This document shows, piece after piece, positions 21,895-33,540 of a stretch of 64,000 bases of DNA. This DNA comes from Nelumbo lutea (Eukaryota > Streptophyta > Magnoliopsida > Proteales > Nelumbonaceae): contig JAKGHH010000002.1 of assembly GCA_022828595.1 (NCBI GenBank), positions 80,448,383 to 80,512,382 of the forward strand, given 5' to 3'. Under the pieces are notes generated by a model, which did no database searches, was not told the DNA's origin, and saw nothing but the letters and a program-made list of their open reading frames with translations. The number at the start of each line of letters is the position of its first letter. Within the stretch, counting starts at the first letter, position 1. Both the position numbers and the translations under genes were made by a program.

Positions 21895-22665
21895 TTGTTG
21901 GTTACTTCTGCTTCCTGGTATATTGACTCCGGGGCTTTGACTCATGCATGTAACACATTGCAGGGTTTTAGAATAAGTAGAAGACTGAGTGAGGGAGAGG
22001 TGACACTCTTCTTGGGAACTTCTGCAAGCATTGCAGCTATGGCCATCGGTAGTGTAGAATTGTTTTTTAGAGATGGATCACTTGTACTTAAAGATTGTCT
22101 TTATGTATAGAATTTAAGAAGAAATTTGATTTCTATCTCAAAATTGTGTGCTGATGGATATTTTGTTTTCTTTAGTAATACAATTACTGTTAAAAGAAAC
22201 AACAAATTCATCGCATGTGGGGAACTAGAGAATGGTCTCTATGTTCTGCATCCTTCTCTAGAATCCAACATAGCCAAAACTACGTTGGTTGACGTTCCCA
22301 AGAGAATTCGTGATACCGTTAGTCCCACATGCCTGTGGCATTACCGTCTTGGCCATATCGGTATTGAACAAATCAAAAGGTTGGTAAAGGATGGTCCTTT
22401 GGATTTTCTAATTGTAGAAGATCTTCCCACCTGTGAGCCTTGCCTTCATGGTAAGATGACAAAACGGCCATTCGGCGGCAAGCCTGAAAGATGTACAGAC
22501 ACGCTTGACCTTATACATAGTGATGTATGTGGGCCCCTAAATGTTAGGAGTTGTAACCAACATGTATACTTCATCACCTTCACAGAAGATTATTTGCGGT
22601 ATGGTTATGTGTACCTAATGAGATACAAGTCTGAATCCTTTGAAATGTTCAAGGAGTTTAGACAA
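21895..22665 (+). pseudogene. Protease and integrase N-terminus of copia B
   Basis: Starts with the retropepsin: the active site WYIDSGA is intact (near 21918). A stop at 22108-22110 sits where C has CAA. The pre-integrase zinc region follows (LWHYRLGHIG near 22333, then CEPCLHGKM near 22435) and the integrase core opens with LIHSDVCGP near 22515, carrying the first catalytic Asp. The frame runs open from 22126 to the insertion of C at 22665 and continues at 31151. Confidence 0.87.
22661..22665. other. Target-site duplication of copia C
   Basis: gacaa here and at 31151-31155 flank element C exactly, and the integrase frame of B is continuous across the removed insert. Confidence 0.9.
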
Positions 22666-24603
22666 TGTTAGACAATTTTGTATGCCCTTAGCTTCAATCA
22701 AGATGATGTATTTTATGAGTTTATTGTAAATGAATAAAAGTGCATATTTGATTCATTTTCCCTTGGTATGTTTCTGTGTAATACCCTTAAATTGGACACT
22801 TAATGATACTCGTGTTAGTTTAGAATGTTCACAGCCAATGGGTCAGTCTAGGGAGACCTATCCTGACAAGGCTAACACTATGGTGCCACCAAGTCAGTTG
22901 GTGTGGCCAGTCTCAGCTGCCAGGGTGTGAGACCCTAGGCACATACAATGTAGGATTAATTGAATCTATGAACTGTACCAGATTTCCAGTATTGCCCTGG
23001 ACCTTGGAGATTGATGGGCAAAACTGGAAAGCTACACCCGAACCCTAGACTCGATTATGATACTGCACTAGGTGTTGGATTGGGCTGTCTTTGATATACC
23101 ATTCAATGAGATCCTTAGTGGGGGTCAAAACCTGGGTATGTTGGGATAGTATGAGAATTCATTAGAGTGGGTGATCATAGTGACAGGATCAACCCCTTTG
23201 TTGGACAAAGATAATGATCGGGGATGCACTCTCACTGATGGAAACCAAGACTGTTGGCAACCGATTTCAAACATTGAGATTTATTTTGCAAAATATATTT
23301 TATATGTGCTAGAAGAGTATATATATTATGGTTTTGAAGTGATTTGCAAAATGTTTCAATTCCCGGAATCCATATAAGCAGAGAGTGTAACACTGTTCCT
23401 TGCAGTCGAGGGAGAGGTCCTCTCTTGTCAGGCAGTGTGTGATCATTATGAGCTGAGAGGTTAAGTGTAAGACCATTGAGGATAATACCTGATGGGCTAA
23501 TCTTGCATCTGCCCATAGTCCCTGGGTGTTACAAGGTGGATTAGCCCTGGGACCACTTAGGGTAAGTGTTGGGCCCATAGAGTCCATGAGATGGGTTTTA
23601 GGGGGTGCACTGTATATAATAGTGTATTCGGCCAAGTCTTGTAATAAAGGCTGGGCCGAACCCATGTGGCTGATGTGTAGATCAATGTTTGGGTCCCACG
23701 CCCTACAAGGAAGCCCAACTGGGCAGCAGTTTGGAAGGCTAAGTGAATACATATCCTTAAATGGGCCTTAAGCCCATTTCGAAATGGGCTGATTTGATTA
23801 GTCACTTAAGGGGGAGAATTCTGAGATAGATCAGCTGATAGGATTAGGCCTAAACCCTATCCACTTAGAGAGTCCATAATCTAAATAAGACTTATTTAGA
23901 TCTGGAAGCCTCCTAATTAGATTAGGAGATGGCTGATCTAATCTGCAGATAAGATAAGGGTTATCCCTTATCACTTAAATGGACTTCTTATCCAAATATG
24001 ATTTGGATTAGCAACTCCTAATGGGATTAGGAGCTGATCTCTTTAAGATTATAAAAGTAGGAGGGGATGGCAGCCTTTAGACATGCAATACACAACTCCT
24101 GTCTTCAGACCTGAAATCACAAGAAGAGAGAATTCAGCTCCCTGCAAATAATCTCTTGCTGTCTCCTTCCTGTAGCCGCCGCCTCCAGCAGTTTGATCTC
24201 CTCCTCTCTACAGAAGTAATCAAGATTCGATCTTGATGCCAATCTTTTGGAGAAAAGATTGGTTGGAGCTGTATTCACAAGCCATCCAGTTGATTCTTGC
24301 GAAGGGTTAAGTTCTTTTGGAAAAACACTGTTGATTCTGCTCCATCCTGCACTGCGCCATCTTCAGTGGGAGCAGATTTTGGATCCTTCCTTGGGCGTGA
24401 ACACCTCCATTGGGAGATACTGTTTCTCCTTATCAGGTATAATCCCTCCCAACTCCTTTTGGTTCAGCAATAATGATCATTGAAAATATGATTTTCTAAA
24501 TAGGGAATTCGATTTCTAGTTGAAGGGAGAGAAAAATTTTTGAAATTCGCCCCTTTATTCCGCAATCTTTGGGCGTCCATGTGGTGGATATTCTATACCT
24601 TCA
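22666..24603 (+). repeat. 5' LTR of copia C
   Basis: A 1938-bp LTR starting TGTTAGACAATTTTG and ending ATACCTTCA; the reference copy for this family in the window. A TATA box lies at 24050. Confidence 0.92.
24050..24057 (+). promoter_or_regulatory. TATA box of LTR C
   Basis: TATAAAAG in a conserved context (CTTTAAGAT before it), repeated in LTRs D and E. Likely the LTR promoter. Confidence 0.5.
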
Positions 24604-24604
24604 G

Positions 24605-24617
24605 TGGTATCAGAGCC
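24605..24617 (+). other. Primer-binding site of copia C
   Basis: TGGTATCAGAGCC, the initiator-Met tRNA type, one base after the LTR. Confidence 0.9.
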
Positions 24618-26365
24618 ATGGTTCAAATTTTGAATCATTTTGTTTCAGATCTGAACTTGCGCAAATGGGCAGAAGGCGTTCTACCCAATTTGCGCAGATA
24701 TGGGTTTTGGGAAATTTGTTCCCAAAATTGATGGGCAAATAATCTGAAATTAATTTTATATAAATCTGATTATTGTTTAGAATGGTTCTTTATGATTTTC
24801 TTGATTTATGGGCTGTTCATACAAGAGGAGATCGAGTTCTTGGTTTGTGCAGGGAAAACTGCAAATAAATTTTTTTTTTATTTTCAGACTCAATGTATTA
24901 GGCATTCGATCTGATGTAATCATTAATAGAAATAGGATTTCTATTTATTTTATTTTGGATCGAGGATGGCAGCGTAGAAAGGGAGATTTCACAGAGAAGG
25001 AGATTTCGTAGATGGGACATTCGCAATCTGCGATTTGTAGTTTATGAAGCTGCAAACTGTGATCTAACCTCTGTTTTGCATGATGGATTGTGCGAACAGC
25101 CCTGATTAACAGATTCTTGATTTTCTTTTATCAGTTCTTTAATTTCAGATTATTTTCTTGAATTGAAGATTTAATTAAAGATGAAACCCTAGACCCATTC
25201 GAACCAAGATTGGTTCAAACTGTTTGGACCAAATCTTGTGTTTAATCAAGGCTGAAAGTCAGCCCTAATTTTCCCACTAATGGGCCTAAGGATTGATATT
25301 TAATTAAATGGTTAATTCGGCCCAACCTGTAAAGGCCCAGTTTTAAATAGTTAAAACTGCCAAAAGCCCACTTCAAAGGATAAAGCTATATGGGCCAAAC
25401 TGGGTAACCCTACTTCAGCCCATATACCTAGATATTAATGGTTAATATTATGGATTTAAAACGGGCTTCCAATGGGCCTTACAGATGATTAACTGATTGG
25501 ATCAATTTATCCCTACATGAGATGTATGGATGTGTGATGTGCTACATGGGCCACAAGTGCTTGGCCCATGCTCATTCGATAGTGGCTCTTGCGCACACCA
25601 TGGCTGAATGCACATCATTGCCATGGTGTCCCTTTTGGTCATTGGATGAACTCCCTCTATGGTGGGCCCCATGCCTCATCGAGAGGTTATGTGCGGAACC
25701 CTAGCCGATTTAAGGCCCACCAAAATCTGACTTTATGAAAGTCAGTGGGAGCCACTTTGGTTTGACCTAAATCAAACTAGGGCATAATAATTGTTCCCTC
25801 CAGCTAATATGAGTGCATGTTATGGGGAGATTCATATGATGAACTCTCTAAAGGCCTTCCATCATTAGCATGAGGATGGGTCCTTCAGTAATGAGGAAAT
25901 GCACCGGAAAATGGGCTATCCATATGCTGTTGGTCTTGTCTAAGTGTTTCTTAAGATGATAGGGGTGTCATAGACTGATGTGGGAGAGGCTTCACCAGAA
26001 AATGGGAACTCTCTCACGGTACCTTGGCATTTACGAATATGATGGGTAAACCCTCACTGGACAGAAAGGTTTACCTAAAAATGGCTCTGAACCTTGTCTG
26101 ACAGAGGCCAAAGGGAAAACTCATATGATGAGTGGATATGATCCTTCATAGAAAGGTTGTGGGGTTATGCAGTTGAAACAGTTGGCTCCATGCACCCTAT
26201 GTGATTTTCCACATTTCTAGACACAACCCGTAGTCTCTGTCACTGAGAAAGGAGGGAAATCTCAGAGATGAATAAATGGAAATGGATCATAGACTAAAAC
26301 CCATATCTATGAAATGAACATGAATCAAATTAGGTTGTGGACTGATGTTTGCTCTTTTATCAGAA
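24618..26365 (+). other. Leader of copia C
   Basis: About 1.75 kb between PBS and gag with no supported gene. It contains a near-palindromic block around 25590-25630 (CACCATGGC ... GCCATGGTG) shared by the leaders of F, G and H. Confidence 0.6.
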
Positions 26366-27070
26366 AATGGAAAAATGATCTTTTGCAAAGCTTCTTGACG
26401 ACAACAAGCTTAAGGGCCCAAACTATGCCGACTGGTACAGGAATCTTATGTTGGTCTTAACCTCTAAAACGTTGGATAAGGTAGCCAAGAATCCTACACC
26501 GGATCGTCTGAGAGATAGGGCTTCTGAGGCCCGTAGAAGAGAATACCAAGAATTGGGGGAGAAAAACTCCCTTGCCCGCTACTATATCATTACCTCTTTG
26601 GACAATCCAATTCATAGGTAGTTCGATCAGATCGAACTTGCCAATGATGTATTGGATAGTCTGAAGAAAATGTACGAAGAGCAAAATGGTTCTACTCGGC
26701 AGAAGGTCTTGAAACAGTTCATGACCGCAGATGTCCAAGAGCCAACAAGTTCATGACCATTGTCTCTGAATGATGGGTTATATCAACGATATGGAGGCTC
26801 ATCCATACATCATGAACTACAACATGAACAAGCTGAATTTCAGCTTATAGGAACTCGGCAATATGTTGCAGAGGACTGAAGAATTGATTAAAAAGGATGA
26901 GCCCATTGCCATGTTTGTTGAAACTGGCAAATCAGGCAAGAAAAGGAAGGCAAAGAGAAAGCCCTAGAAGAAGGCTGCCAAACCTAAGAAGCAGAAGAAA
27001 GACAAAGCATCGGATGCCTATCACTTTTGCAAGAAGACTGGCCACTGGAAAAGGAACTGTCCTGCCTACC
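26366..27070 (+). pseudogene. gag of copia C
   Basis: Remnant of the structural polyprotein. Blocks include LLDDNKLKGPNYADWYRNLM near 26390 and YNMNKLNFSL near 26820, then an intact zinc knuckle HFCKKTGHWKRNC at about 27023-27060. The middle is interrupted by stops (for example near 26620) and by a deletion relative to B around 26790. Confidence 0.75.
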
Positions 27071-28383
27071 TAGAATCCAAGAAAGGTAATTTCAAAACTT
27101 GTGTTATAGAAACCAATTTATTGGTAGCTTCTATGTGCTGGTGTATTAACTCCGGGGCTTCAACACATGCATGTAACTCATTGCAGGGGTTCAAGTTAAG
27201 TAGAAGGCTGAGAGAAGGAGAAGTCATACTCTACTTGGGGACTACTACAACTATTGCAGCGGCGGCCATAGGAACTGTGGAATTACTTATTACAAAAGGA
27301 ACAATTGTACTAAAAGATTGTCTTTATGTACAAAATTTAAGGAGAAATTTGATTTCTGTCTCAAAACTGTATGCAAATGGTTATTTTGTCTTCTTTAGTA
27401 ATACGATTACTATTAAAAGAAATAACAGATTCATCGCATACGGGGAACTGGAGAACGGTCTCTATGTTCTACATCCTTCTCTAGAAACTAACATAACCGA
27501 AACTACGTTGGCTGAAATCCCCAAGAAGAGATCCCGTGATACAGTTAATCCCACGTGTCTGTGGCATTACTGACTTGGCCACATCGGTGTTGACCGAATC
27601 ACAAGGTTGGTAAAGGGTGGTCCTTTGGTTTTTCTAACTATAGAAGATCTTCCCACCTGTGAGCCTTGTTTACAAGGCAAGATGACGAAATGACCATTTA
27701 ACGGTAAGCTTGAAAGATGTACAGGCACACTTGACCTAATACATATTGATGTATGTGGTCCCCTGAGTGTTAGGACACGGAATCAATACGTGTATTTCAT
27801 TACCTTCACAGATGATTTTTCACGATATGATTACGTGTACCTAATGAGACACAAGTCTGAATCATTTGAAAAGTTCAAAGAGTTTAAACAAGAGGTTGAG
27901 AAATAGTTAGGGAGAGAAATTAAGGTCCTTCGATCAGATCGAGGTGGTGAGTATCTCTCTAATGAATTCAGGGACTACTTAAAGGACAATGGGATAGTAT
28001 CACAATTAGCTCCTCCTACTACACGACAACTTAACGGTGTTTCAGAGAGGAGGAATAGGACCTTATTGGATATGGTCCGGTGACTTCTCATACACTCAGA
28101 GTTACCCACATCCTTTTGGGGTTACGCATTAGAGACTACAATTTACGTGCTGAATCGGGTTCCGAATACTCCATATGAATTTTGGACCGGAAAGAAACCA
28201 AGTGTCAGACACTTGAAGATTTGGGGTCGTCTAGCACATGTTAAAAGAATGAGTGCAGACAAGTTGGAATCCAAGACCAGCCGTTGCCAATTTGTAGGCT
28301 TCCCAAAAGGCTCTGTAGGTTACCTATTCTATGACTCAAGTGAGCAGAAAGTGTTTTGCAGTCAAAATGTACAATTCCTGTAA
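27071..28383 (+). pseudogene. Protease and integrase of copia C
   Basis: The open block 27121-27573 has the protease region; its active site reads INSGA, so the catalytic Asp of DSG is Asn. The pre-integrase region follows (LWHY then a stop where B has Arg; CEPCLQGKM). The integrase core shows LIHIDVCGP near 27740, RSDRGGEY near 27935 and GVSERRNRTLLDMV near 28040, covering the D, D, E positions. Stops at 27571, 27691, 27904 and 28081 break it. The C-terminal region (28147-28380) ends at a stop where B reads on. Confidence 0.85.
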
Positions 28384-28585
28384 ACCAATTTCATCCTGGA
28401 CACCCATCGTCAGGAAGTTGTTAATGATGAGGAGAGCTTAGGAGCAGTGGGAGATGTCCCATAAGTTCTAGGTAGTGACCAACCTAGAAGATCCACTCTG
28501 GTATCCAGGCTACCAGTCCGTTATGGTTATGACCAGGATAGTTACCTGGTGGAAACCTTGACTAGTGAGGACGATCCCGTGACTT
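28384..28585 (+). pseudogene. Integrase-RT linker of copia C
   Basis: Carries PVRYGYDQDSYLVETL near 28515 and continues toward AEAMLD, as in B at 32710-32837. There are stops and a frameshift close to 28605. Confidence 0.7.
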
Positions 28586-29650
28586 ATGCGGAAGCTATGT
28601 TGGACAGATTCCCAGAAGTGGGTGGAGGCCATGAGAGCAAAGATGGACTCAATGGAGACTAATGGAGTCTGGACTCTAGTAAATCCACCCTTCGGGGTAA
28701 AAGCAATCGGTTGCAAATGGATTTACAAGAGGAAGAAGGGCCCCGATGGTAGGGTTGAGACCTTCAAAGCTCGTCTGGTGGCGAAAAGATACACTCAGAA
28801 AGAGGGCATCGATTATGAGGAAACCTTTTCGCCTGTGGCTATGCTTAAATCCATTAGGATCCTGCTAGCTGTAGCAGCATACCATGATTATGAGATTTGG
28901 CAGATTGATGTCAAAACTGCATTCTTGAATGGAGATCTTACTAAAGATATCTATATGCAGCAGTCGCATGGCTTCATTGCTGCAGGTCAGGAAAATATTG
29001 TATGTAAACTTAATAGATCCATTTATGGACTTAAGCAAGCATTTAGAGGTTGGAACATCCATTTTGATTCTACTATCAAATCGTTTGACTTCGAGCAGAA
29101 TCCGGATGAACCCTGTGTCTACAAGAAGTTCAATGGAGATAAGGTTACCTTCTTGGTTTTATATGTAGATGACATTCTACTCACTAGGAATGATGTAGGA
29201 ATGTTAATTACGGTGAAAGTATGGCTTTCACAACAATTCTTCATAAAAGATCTTGGAGAAGCCTCCTATATACTCAGTCTTCGACTCTATAGAGATAGAT
29301 CAAAGTGGATAATAGGATTATCCCAATCTGCTTACATTAACAAAATAGTCAAAAGATACAGCATGGAGAACTCCAAGAAAGGAAATGTTCCTTTCAGGCA
29401 CGGAGTCACACTCTTCAAGAAGATGTCTCCCAAGACTTTTGAGGAGATTGATGGCATGAAAGACGTTCCCTATGTCTCTGCCGTAGGGAGCATCATGTAT
29501 GCCATGCTGTGCACTCGTCCTGACATTACTCAGGCAATGAGTGTAGTAAGCAGATTTCAGGCCAACCCAGGGCATGAGCACTGGACTGCTGTGAAAAACA
29601 TACTTAAGTACCTTCGAATGACAAAAAAGTTTTTGTCTAGTATTCAATGG
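28586..29650 (+). pseudogene. Reverse transcriptase of copia C, longest open frame
   Basis: A 355-codon open frame, the longest in the window. It copies element RNA into DNA. Seen: WIYKRKKGPDG (residues about 45-55), the first catalytic region IDVKTAFLNGDL (about 107-118), IYGLKQAFRGW (about 146-156; most copia RTs have Pro after Ala), and the catalytic YVDD (about 193-196) in LYVDDILL. The tail (VGSIMYAMLCTRPDI near 29490) leads to RNase H. The Met at 28586 is a by-product of a frameshift, not a real start, since RT is normally part of a polyprotein. Confidence 0.9.
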
Positions 29651-29717
29651 TAATTCATTACAGATCCAAGGGTATACAGATGCCGATTTTTAGTCGGATC
29701 CAGATGATAGAAAATCA
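29651..29717 (+). pseudogene. RNase H start of copia C, cut off
   Basis: After a frameshift the sequence reads GYTDADF and SDPDDRKS, the start of copia RNase H (compare H near 60800). It is joined at about 29717 to the middle of the 3' LTR. Confidence 0.8.
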
Positions 29718-31150
29718 TTGATATACCATTCAGTGAGATCCTTAGTGGGAGTCAAAGCCTGGGTTTGTTGGGACAGTTTGAGAATTCGTCTGAGTGGTGA
29801 TGATAGTGACAGGATCAGCCCCTTTGTCAGACAAAGGTAATGATCGGGGATGCACTCTCACTGAAGGAAACCAAGACTGTTGGTAGCCGATTTCAAACGT
29901 TGAGATTTTTTTTGCAAAATAAATTTTATATGTGATAGAAAAGTATATATATTATGGTTTTGAAATGATTTGCAAAAGGTTTCAATTCCCGGGATCCATA
30001 TAAGCAGAGAGTGCATCACTGTTCCTTGCAGCCGAGGGAGAGGTCCTCTCTTGTCGGGCAGTGTGTGATCATTATGGGCCGAGATGTTAAGTGTAAGACC
30101 ATTGAGGATAATACATGATGGGCTAATCTTGCATCTGCCCACAGTCCCTGGGTGACAAGGTGGCTTGGCCCAGGGACCACTTAGGGTAAGTGTTGACCCA
30201 TAGAGCCCATGAGATGGGTTTTCAGGGGGTGCACTGTTCATAATAGTGTATTCGGCTAGGCCTAGTAATAAAGGCTGGGCCGAACCCATGTGGCTGATGT
30301 GTAGATTAATGTTTGGGTCCCACGCCATACAAGGAAGCCCAACTGGGCAGCAGTTTGGAAGGCTAAGTGAATACATAACTTAAATGGGCGTTAAGCCCAT
30401 TTCGAACTGGGTTGATTTGATTAGTCACTTAAAGGGGCGAACTTTGAGATAGATCAGCTGATAGGATTGGGCCCAGACCCTACCCACTTAGAGAGTCTAA
30501 GATCTAAATAAGATTTAGATCTGTAAGCCTCCTAATTAGATTAGGAGATGGCTGATCTAATCTGCAGATAAGATAATGTTTATCCCTTATCACTTAAATG
30601 GACTTCTTATCCAAATATGATTTGGATTAGCAACTCCTAATGGGATTAGGAGCTGATCCCTTTAAGATTATAAAAGGAGGAGGGGGTGGCAGCCTTTAGA
30701 CATGCAATACACAACTCCTATCTTCAGAGCTGAAATCACAAGAAGAGAGAATTCAGATCCTTGCAAATACTCTCTTGCTGCCTCCTTCCTGCAGCCGCCG
30801 CCTCCAGCAGTTCGATCTCCTCCTCTCTACAGGAGTAATCAAGATTTGATTTTGATACCAGTTGGAGCTGTTTGACAAGCCATCCAGTTGATTTTTGCGA
30901 AAGGTCAAGTTCTTTTGGAAGAACACTATTGATTCTGCTCCATCCTGCACTGCGCCATCTTCAGTGGGAGCAGATTTTGCTTCTTTTAGTTCAAATCTGG
31001 TTCAGTTTATGGTTCAAGAATGATCCTTGAAAATCTGATTTTCTAAATAGGGAATTCGATTCCTAGTTGAAGGGAGAGAAAATATTTTGAAATTTGCCCC
31101 TTTATTCTGCAATCTTTGGGCGTCCATGTGATGGATATCCTATCCCTTCA
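29718..31150 (+). repeat. 3' LTR of copia C, 5'-truncated (LTR D)
   Basis: Begins at the equivalent of base 23087 in LTR C, so about the first 420 bp are missing, with a further roughly 85-bp gap near 30980. It ends ATCCCTTCA before the TSD. Confidence 0.88.
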
Positions 31151-31699
31151 GACAAGAGGTCGAGAAACAATTGGGGAGAGAAATTAAAACCCTTCAATCC
31201 GATCAAGGTGGCGAGTATCTCTCTGATGAATTCAGGGACTACCTGAAGGTAAACGGGATAGTATCACAGCTAGCTCCTCTTGCTACACCACAATTTAACG
31301 GTGTTTCAGAGAGGAGGAATAGGACCTTACTTGATATGGTTCAGTCACTTCTCGTACACTTGGAGTTACCCACAACCTTTTGGGGATACGTATTAGAGAC
31401 TGCGATTTACGTGCTTAATAGGGTTCCAACCAAATCGGTTCCGAGCACTCCATATGAACTTTGGAGCGAAAAGAAACCAAGTGTTAGACACTTGAAGATT
31501 TGGGGTTGTCCGACACATGTTAAAAGAATGAGCCTAGACAAATTGCAATTCCAAACCAGCCGTTGTGTGTTTGTAGGCTACCGCAAAAGTTCTATGAGCT
31601 ATCTATTCTATGACCCAGGAGAACAGAAGGTGTTCTGTAGTCGGAATGCCCATTTCTTGGATGAGGATTACATCCTAAACAATTATTGTCGGAAAGTTG
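31151..31699 (+). pseudogene. Integrase remainder of copia B
   Basis: Continues the frame broken at 22665. It carries the second catalytic Asp (QSDQGGEY near 31195) and the Glu (GVSERRNRTLLDMV near 31303), then the C-terminal part with HLKIWGCPTHVKRM near 31490 and FVGYRKSS near 31570. Open from 31171 to the junction with LTR fragment E. Confidence 0.87.
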
Positions 31700-32709
31700 T
31701 TCTTCAGGGGGTGCACTGTCCATAACAGTGTATTCGGCCAGGCCTTGTAACAAAGGCTGGGCTGAACCCATGTGGCTGATGTGTAGATCAATGTTTGGGT
31801 CCCACGCCATACAAGGAAGCCCAACTGGGTAGCAGTTTGGAAGGCTAAGTGAATACATAACCTTAAATGGGTTTTAAGCCCATTTCGAACTGGGCTGATT
31901 TGATTAGTCACTTAAAAGGGCAAATTCTGAGATAGATGAACTGATAGGATTGGGCCCAGACCCTATCCACTTAGAGAGTCCATAATCTAAATAAGATTTA
32001 GATCTGGAAGCCTCATAATTAGATTAGGAGATGTCTGATCTAATCTGCAGATAAGATAAGGGTTATCCCTTATCACTTAAAGGGACTTCTTATCCAAATA
32101 TGATTTGGATTAGCAACTCCTAATGGGATTAGGAGCTGATCCCTTTAAGATTATAAAAGGAGGAGGGGGCGGCAGCCTTTAGACATGCAATACACAACTC
32201 CTGTCTTCAAAGCTGAAATCACAAGAAGAGAGAATTCTGCACCCTACGAATACTCTCTTGCCGCCTCCTTCCTACAGCCGCCACCTCCAGCAGTTCGATC
32301 TCCTCTCTCTACAGGAGTAATCAAGATTTGATCTTGATACCAATCTTTTTGAGCTGCATTCACAAGCCATCCAGTTGATTCTTGCGAAGGGTGAAGTTCT
32401 TTTGGAAGAAAATTGTTGATTCTGCTCCACCCTGCACTGCGCCATCATCAGTGGGAGCAGATTTTGGATCCTTCATTGGGTGTGAACACCTCCATTAGGA
32501 GATACTGTTTCTCCGTATCAGGTATAATCCCTCCCTACTCCTTTTGGTTCAGATCTGGTTCAGTTCATGGTTCAAGAATGATCATTGAAAATATGATTTT
32601 CTAAATAGGCAATTCGATTCCCAGTTGAAGGGAGAGAAAAATTTTTGAAATTCACCCCCTTATTCCGCAATCTTCGGGCATCCATGTGATTGATATTCTA
32701 TCCCTCTCA
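31700..32709 (+). repeat. Copia LTR fragment E
   Basis: The 3' half of the same LTR family, starting at the equivalent of about 23597 in LTR C and ending ATCCCTCTCA. The left side joins B's integrase end, and the linker resumes on the right. It is probably a solo LTR that lost its 5' part together with some linker. Confidence 0.82.
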
Positions 32710-32837
32710 TGACCAACCTAGAAGATCTACCCGGGTATCCAGGCCACCAATCCGTTTTGGTTATGACCAGGATAGTTACCTGGTGGTAGCCTTGACTAGT
32801 GAGGAGGATCCCGTGACTTATGCGGAAGCTATGTTAG
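32710..32837 (+). pseudogene. Integrase-RT linker of copia B
   Basis: Encodes RRSTRVSRPPIRFGYDQ and YAEAMLD, collinear with C at 28472-28600. It stops abruptly where J sequence begins. Confidence 0.78.
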
Positions 32838-33540
32838 ACATAGACTCCCTTAACTGAGGTGACACCAAAGGCATCACCTAAGAACTTGCCTAAGGTGACG
32901 CCAAAGGTATACTTTCTAGGATTATGCTTCATATTGAACTTCCGCAAAGTGTAAAGGTCTCAGCTAGGTTCGAGGTGTGATTTTTGGCTTTTAGGCTCTT
33001 TACCACCATATCATCCACATAAGCTTTGATGTTCCTCCTCATCTAATTCTTAAGCACATTGTTGACGAGGCTTTGGTAGGTGGCCCCAACATTCTTGAGA
33101 CCAAAGGGCATCACTTTGTAGCAGTAAGTGTTATGCTCGATGATGAATGATGTATTTTCTTTGTCCTCTGGGTGCATCTTTATTTGGTTGTGTTCGGAGA
33201 AGGTATCCATGAAGTTGAGTAGCTTGTACCCTATAGTGGTGTCGATAAGGTGGTCTATCCTCAACAAAGGAAAACTTTCCTTAGATCAGGCTTGGTTAAG
33301 GTCTGTAAATTCAATACAAATCCACCATTTCTCATTAGATTTCTTTACCAACATCACATTTGACAACCGGTTAGGGAAGTATACCTCTCGGATGAAGCTA
33401 GCATTGAGTAACTTACCAACTTCCTCTCCTATGGCCTTCCAACACTCTGGTGCAATGTTCCTCTTCTTTTTCCAAATTGGCCTAGAGCTCGGGTCCATGT
33501 TCAACCTGTGATGATGACCAAGGGGTCAATTCCAGACATG
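32838..33540 (-). pseudogene. Reverse transcriptase of gypsy element J
   Basis: Minus-strand RT remnant. Right to left: PIWKKKRNIAPE (about 33460-33490), VMLVKKSNEKWWICIEFTDL (about 33303-33362), a block with YCYKVMPFGLKNVGATYQSL (about 33060-33120) and catalytic YVDD in KAYVDDMVV (about 33004-33027). A stop separates the last two. The thumb and RNase H are missing after 32843, where copia B ends; a short duplicated GVT motif marks the break. Confidence 0.85.

Larger units (their letters stand above)
22666..31150 (+). mobile_element. Ty1/copia element C nested in B
   Basis: A same-family element inserted in B's integrase. It has a full 5' LTR (22666-24603), PBS, leader, gag, protease, integrase, RT, the start of RNase H and a 5'-truncated 3' LTR (29718-31150). 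The TSD gacaa is perfect. The deletion that joins RNase H to the middle of the 3' LTR came after insertion or during reverse transcription. Most of pol is recognisable, but stops and frameshifts interrupt it. Confidence 0.92.
18039..32837 (+). mobile_element. Ty1/copia element B, truncated, with nested C and E
   Basis: Order seen: 5' LTR (first tens of bases missing), PBS, leader, gag, protease and integrase start (to 22665), nested element C (22666-31150), integrase remainder (31151-31699), LTR fragment E (31700-32709) and the integrase-RT linker (32710-32837). RT, RNase H and the 3' LTR are absent. The right end joins J's RT directly. B therefore survives as a 3'-truncated copy, probably after a deletion that also removed J's RNase H. 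Confidence 0.85.
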
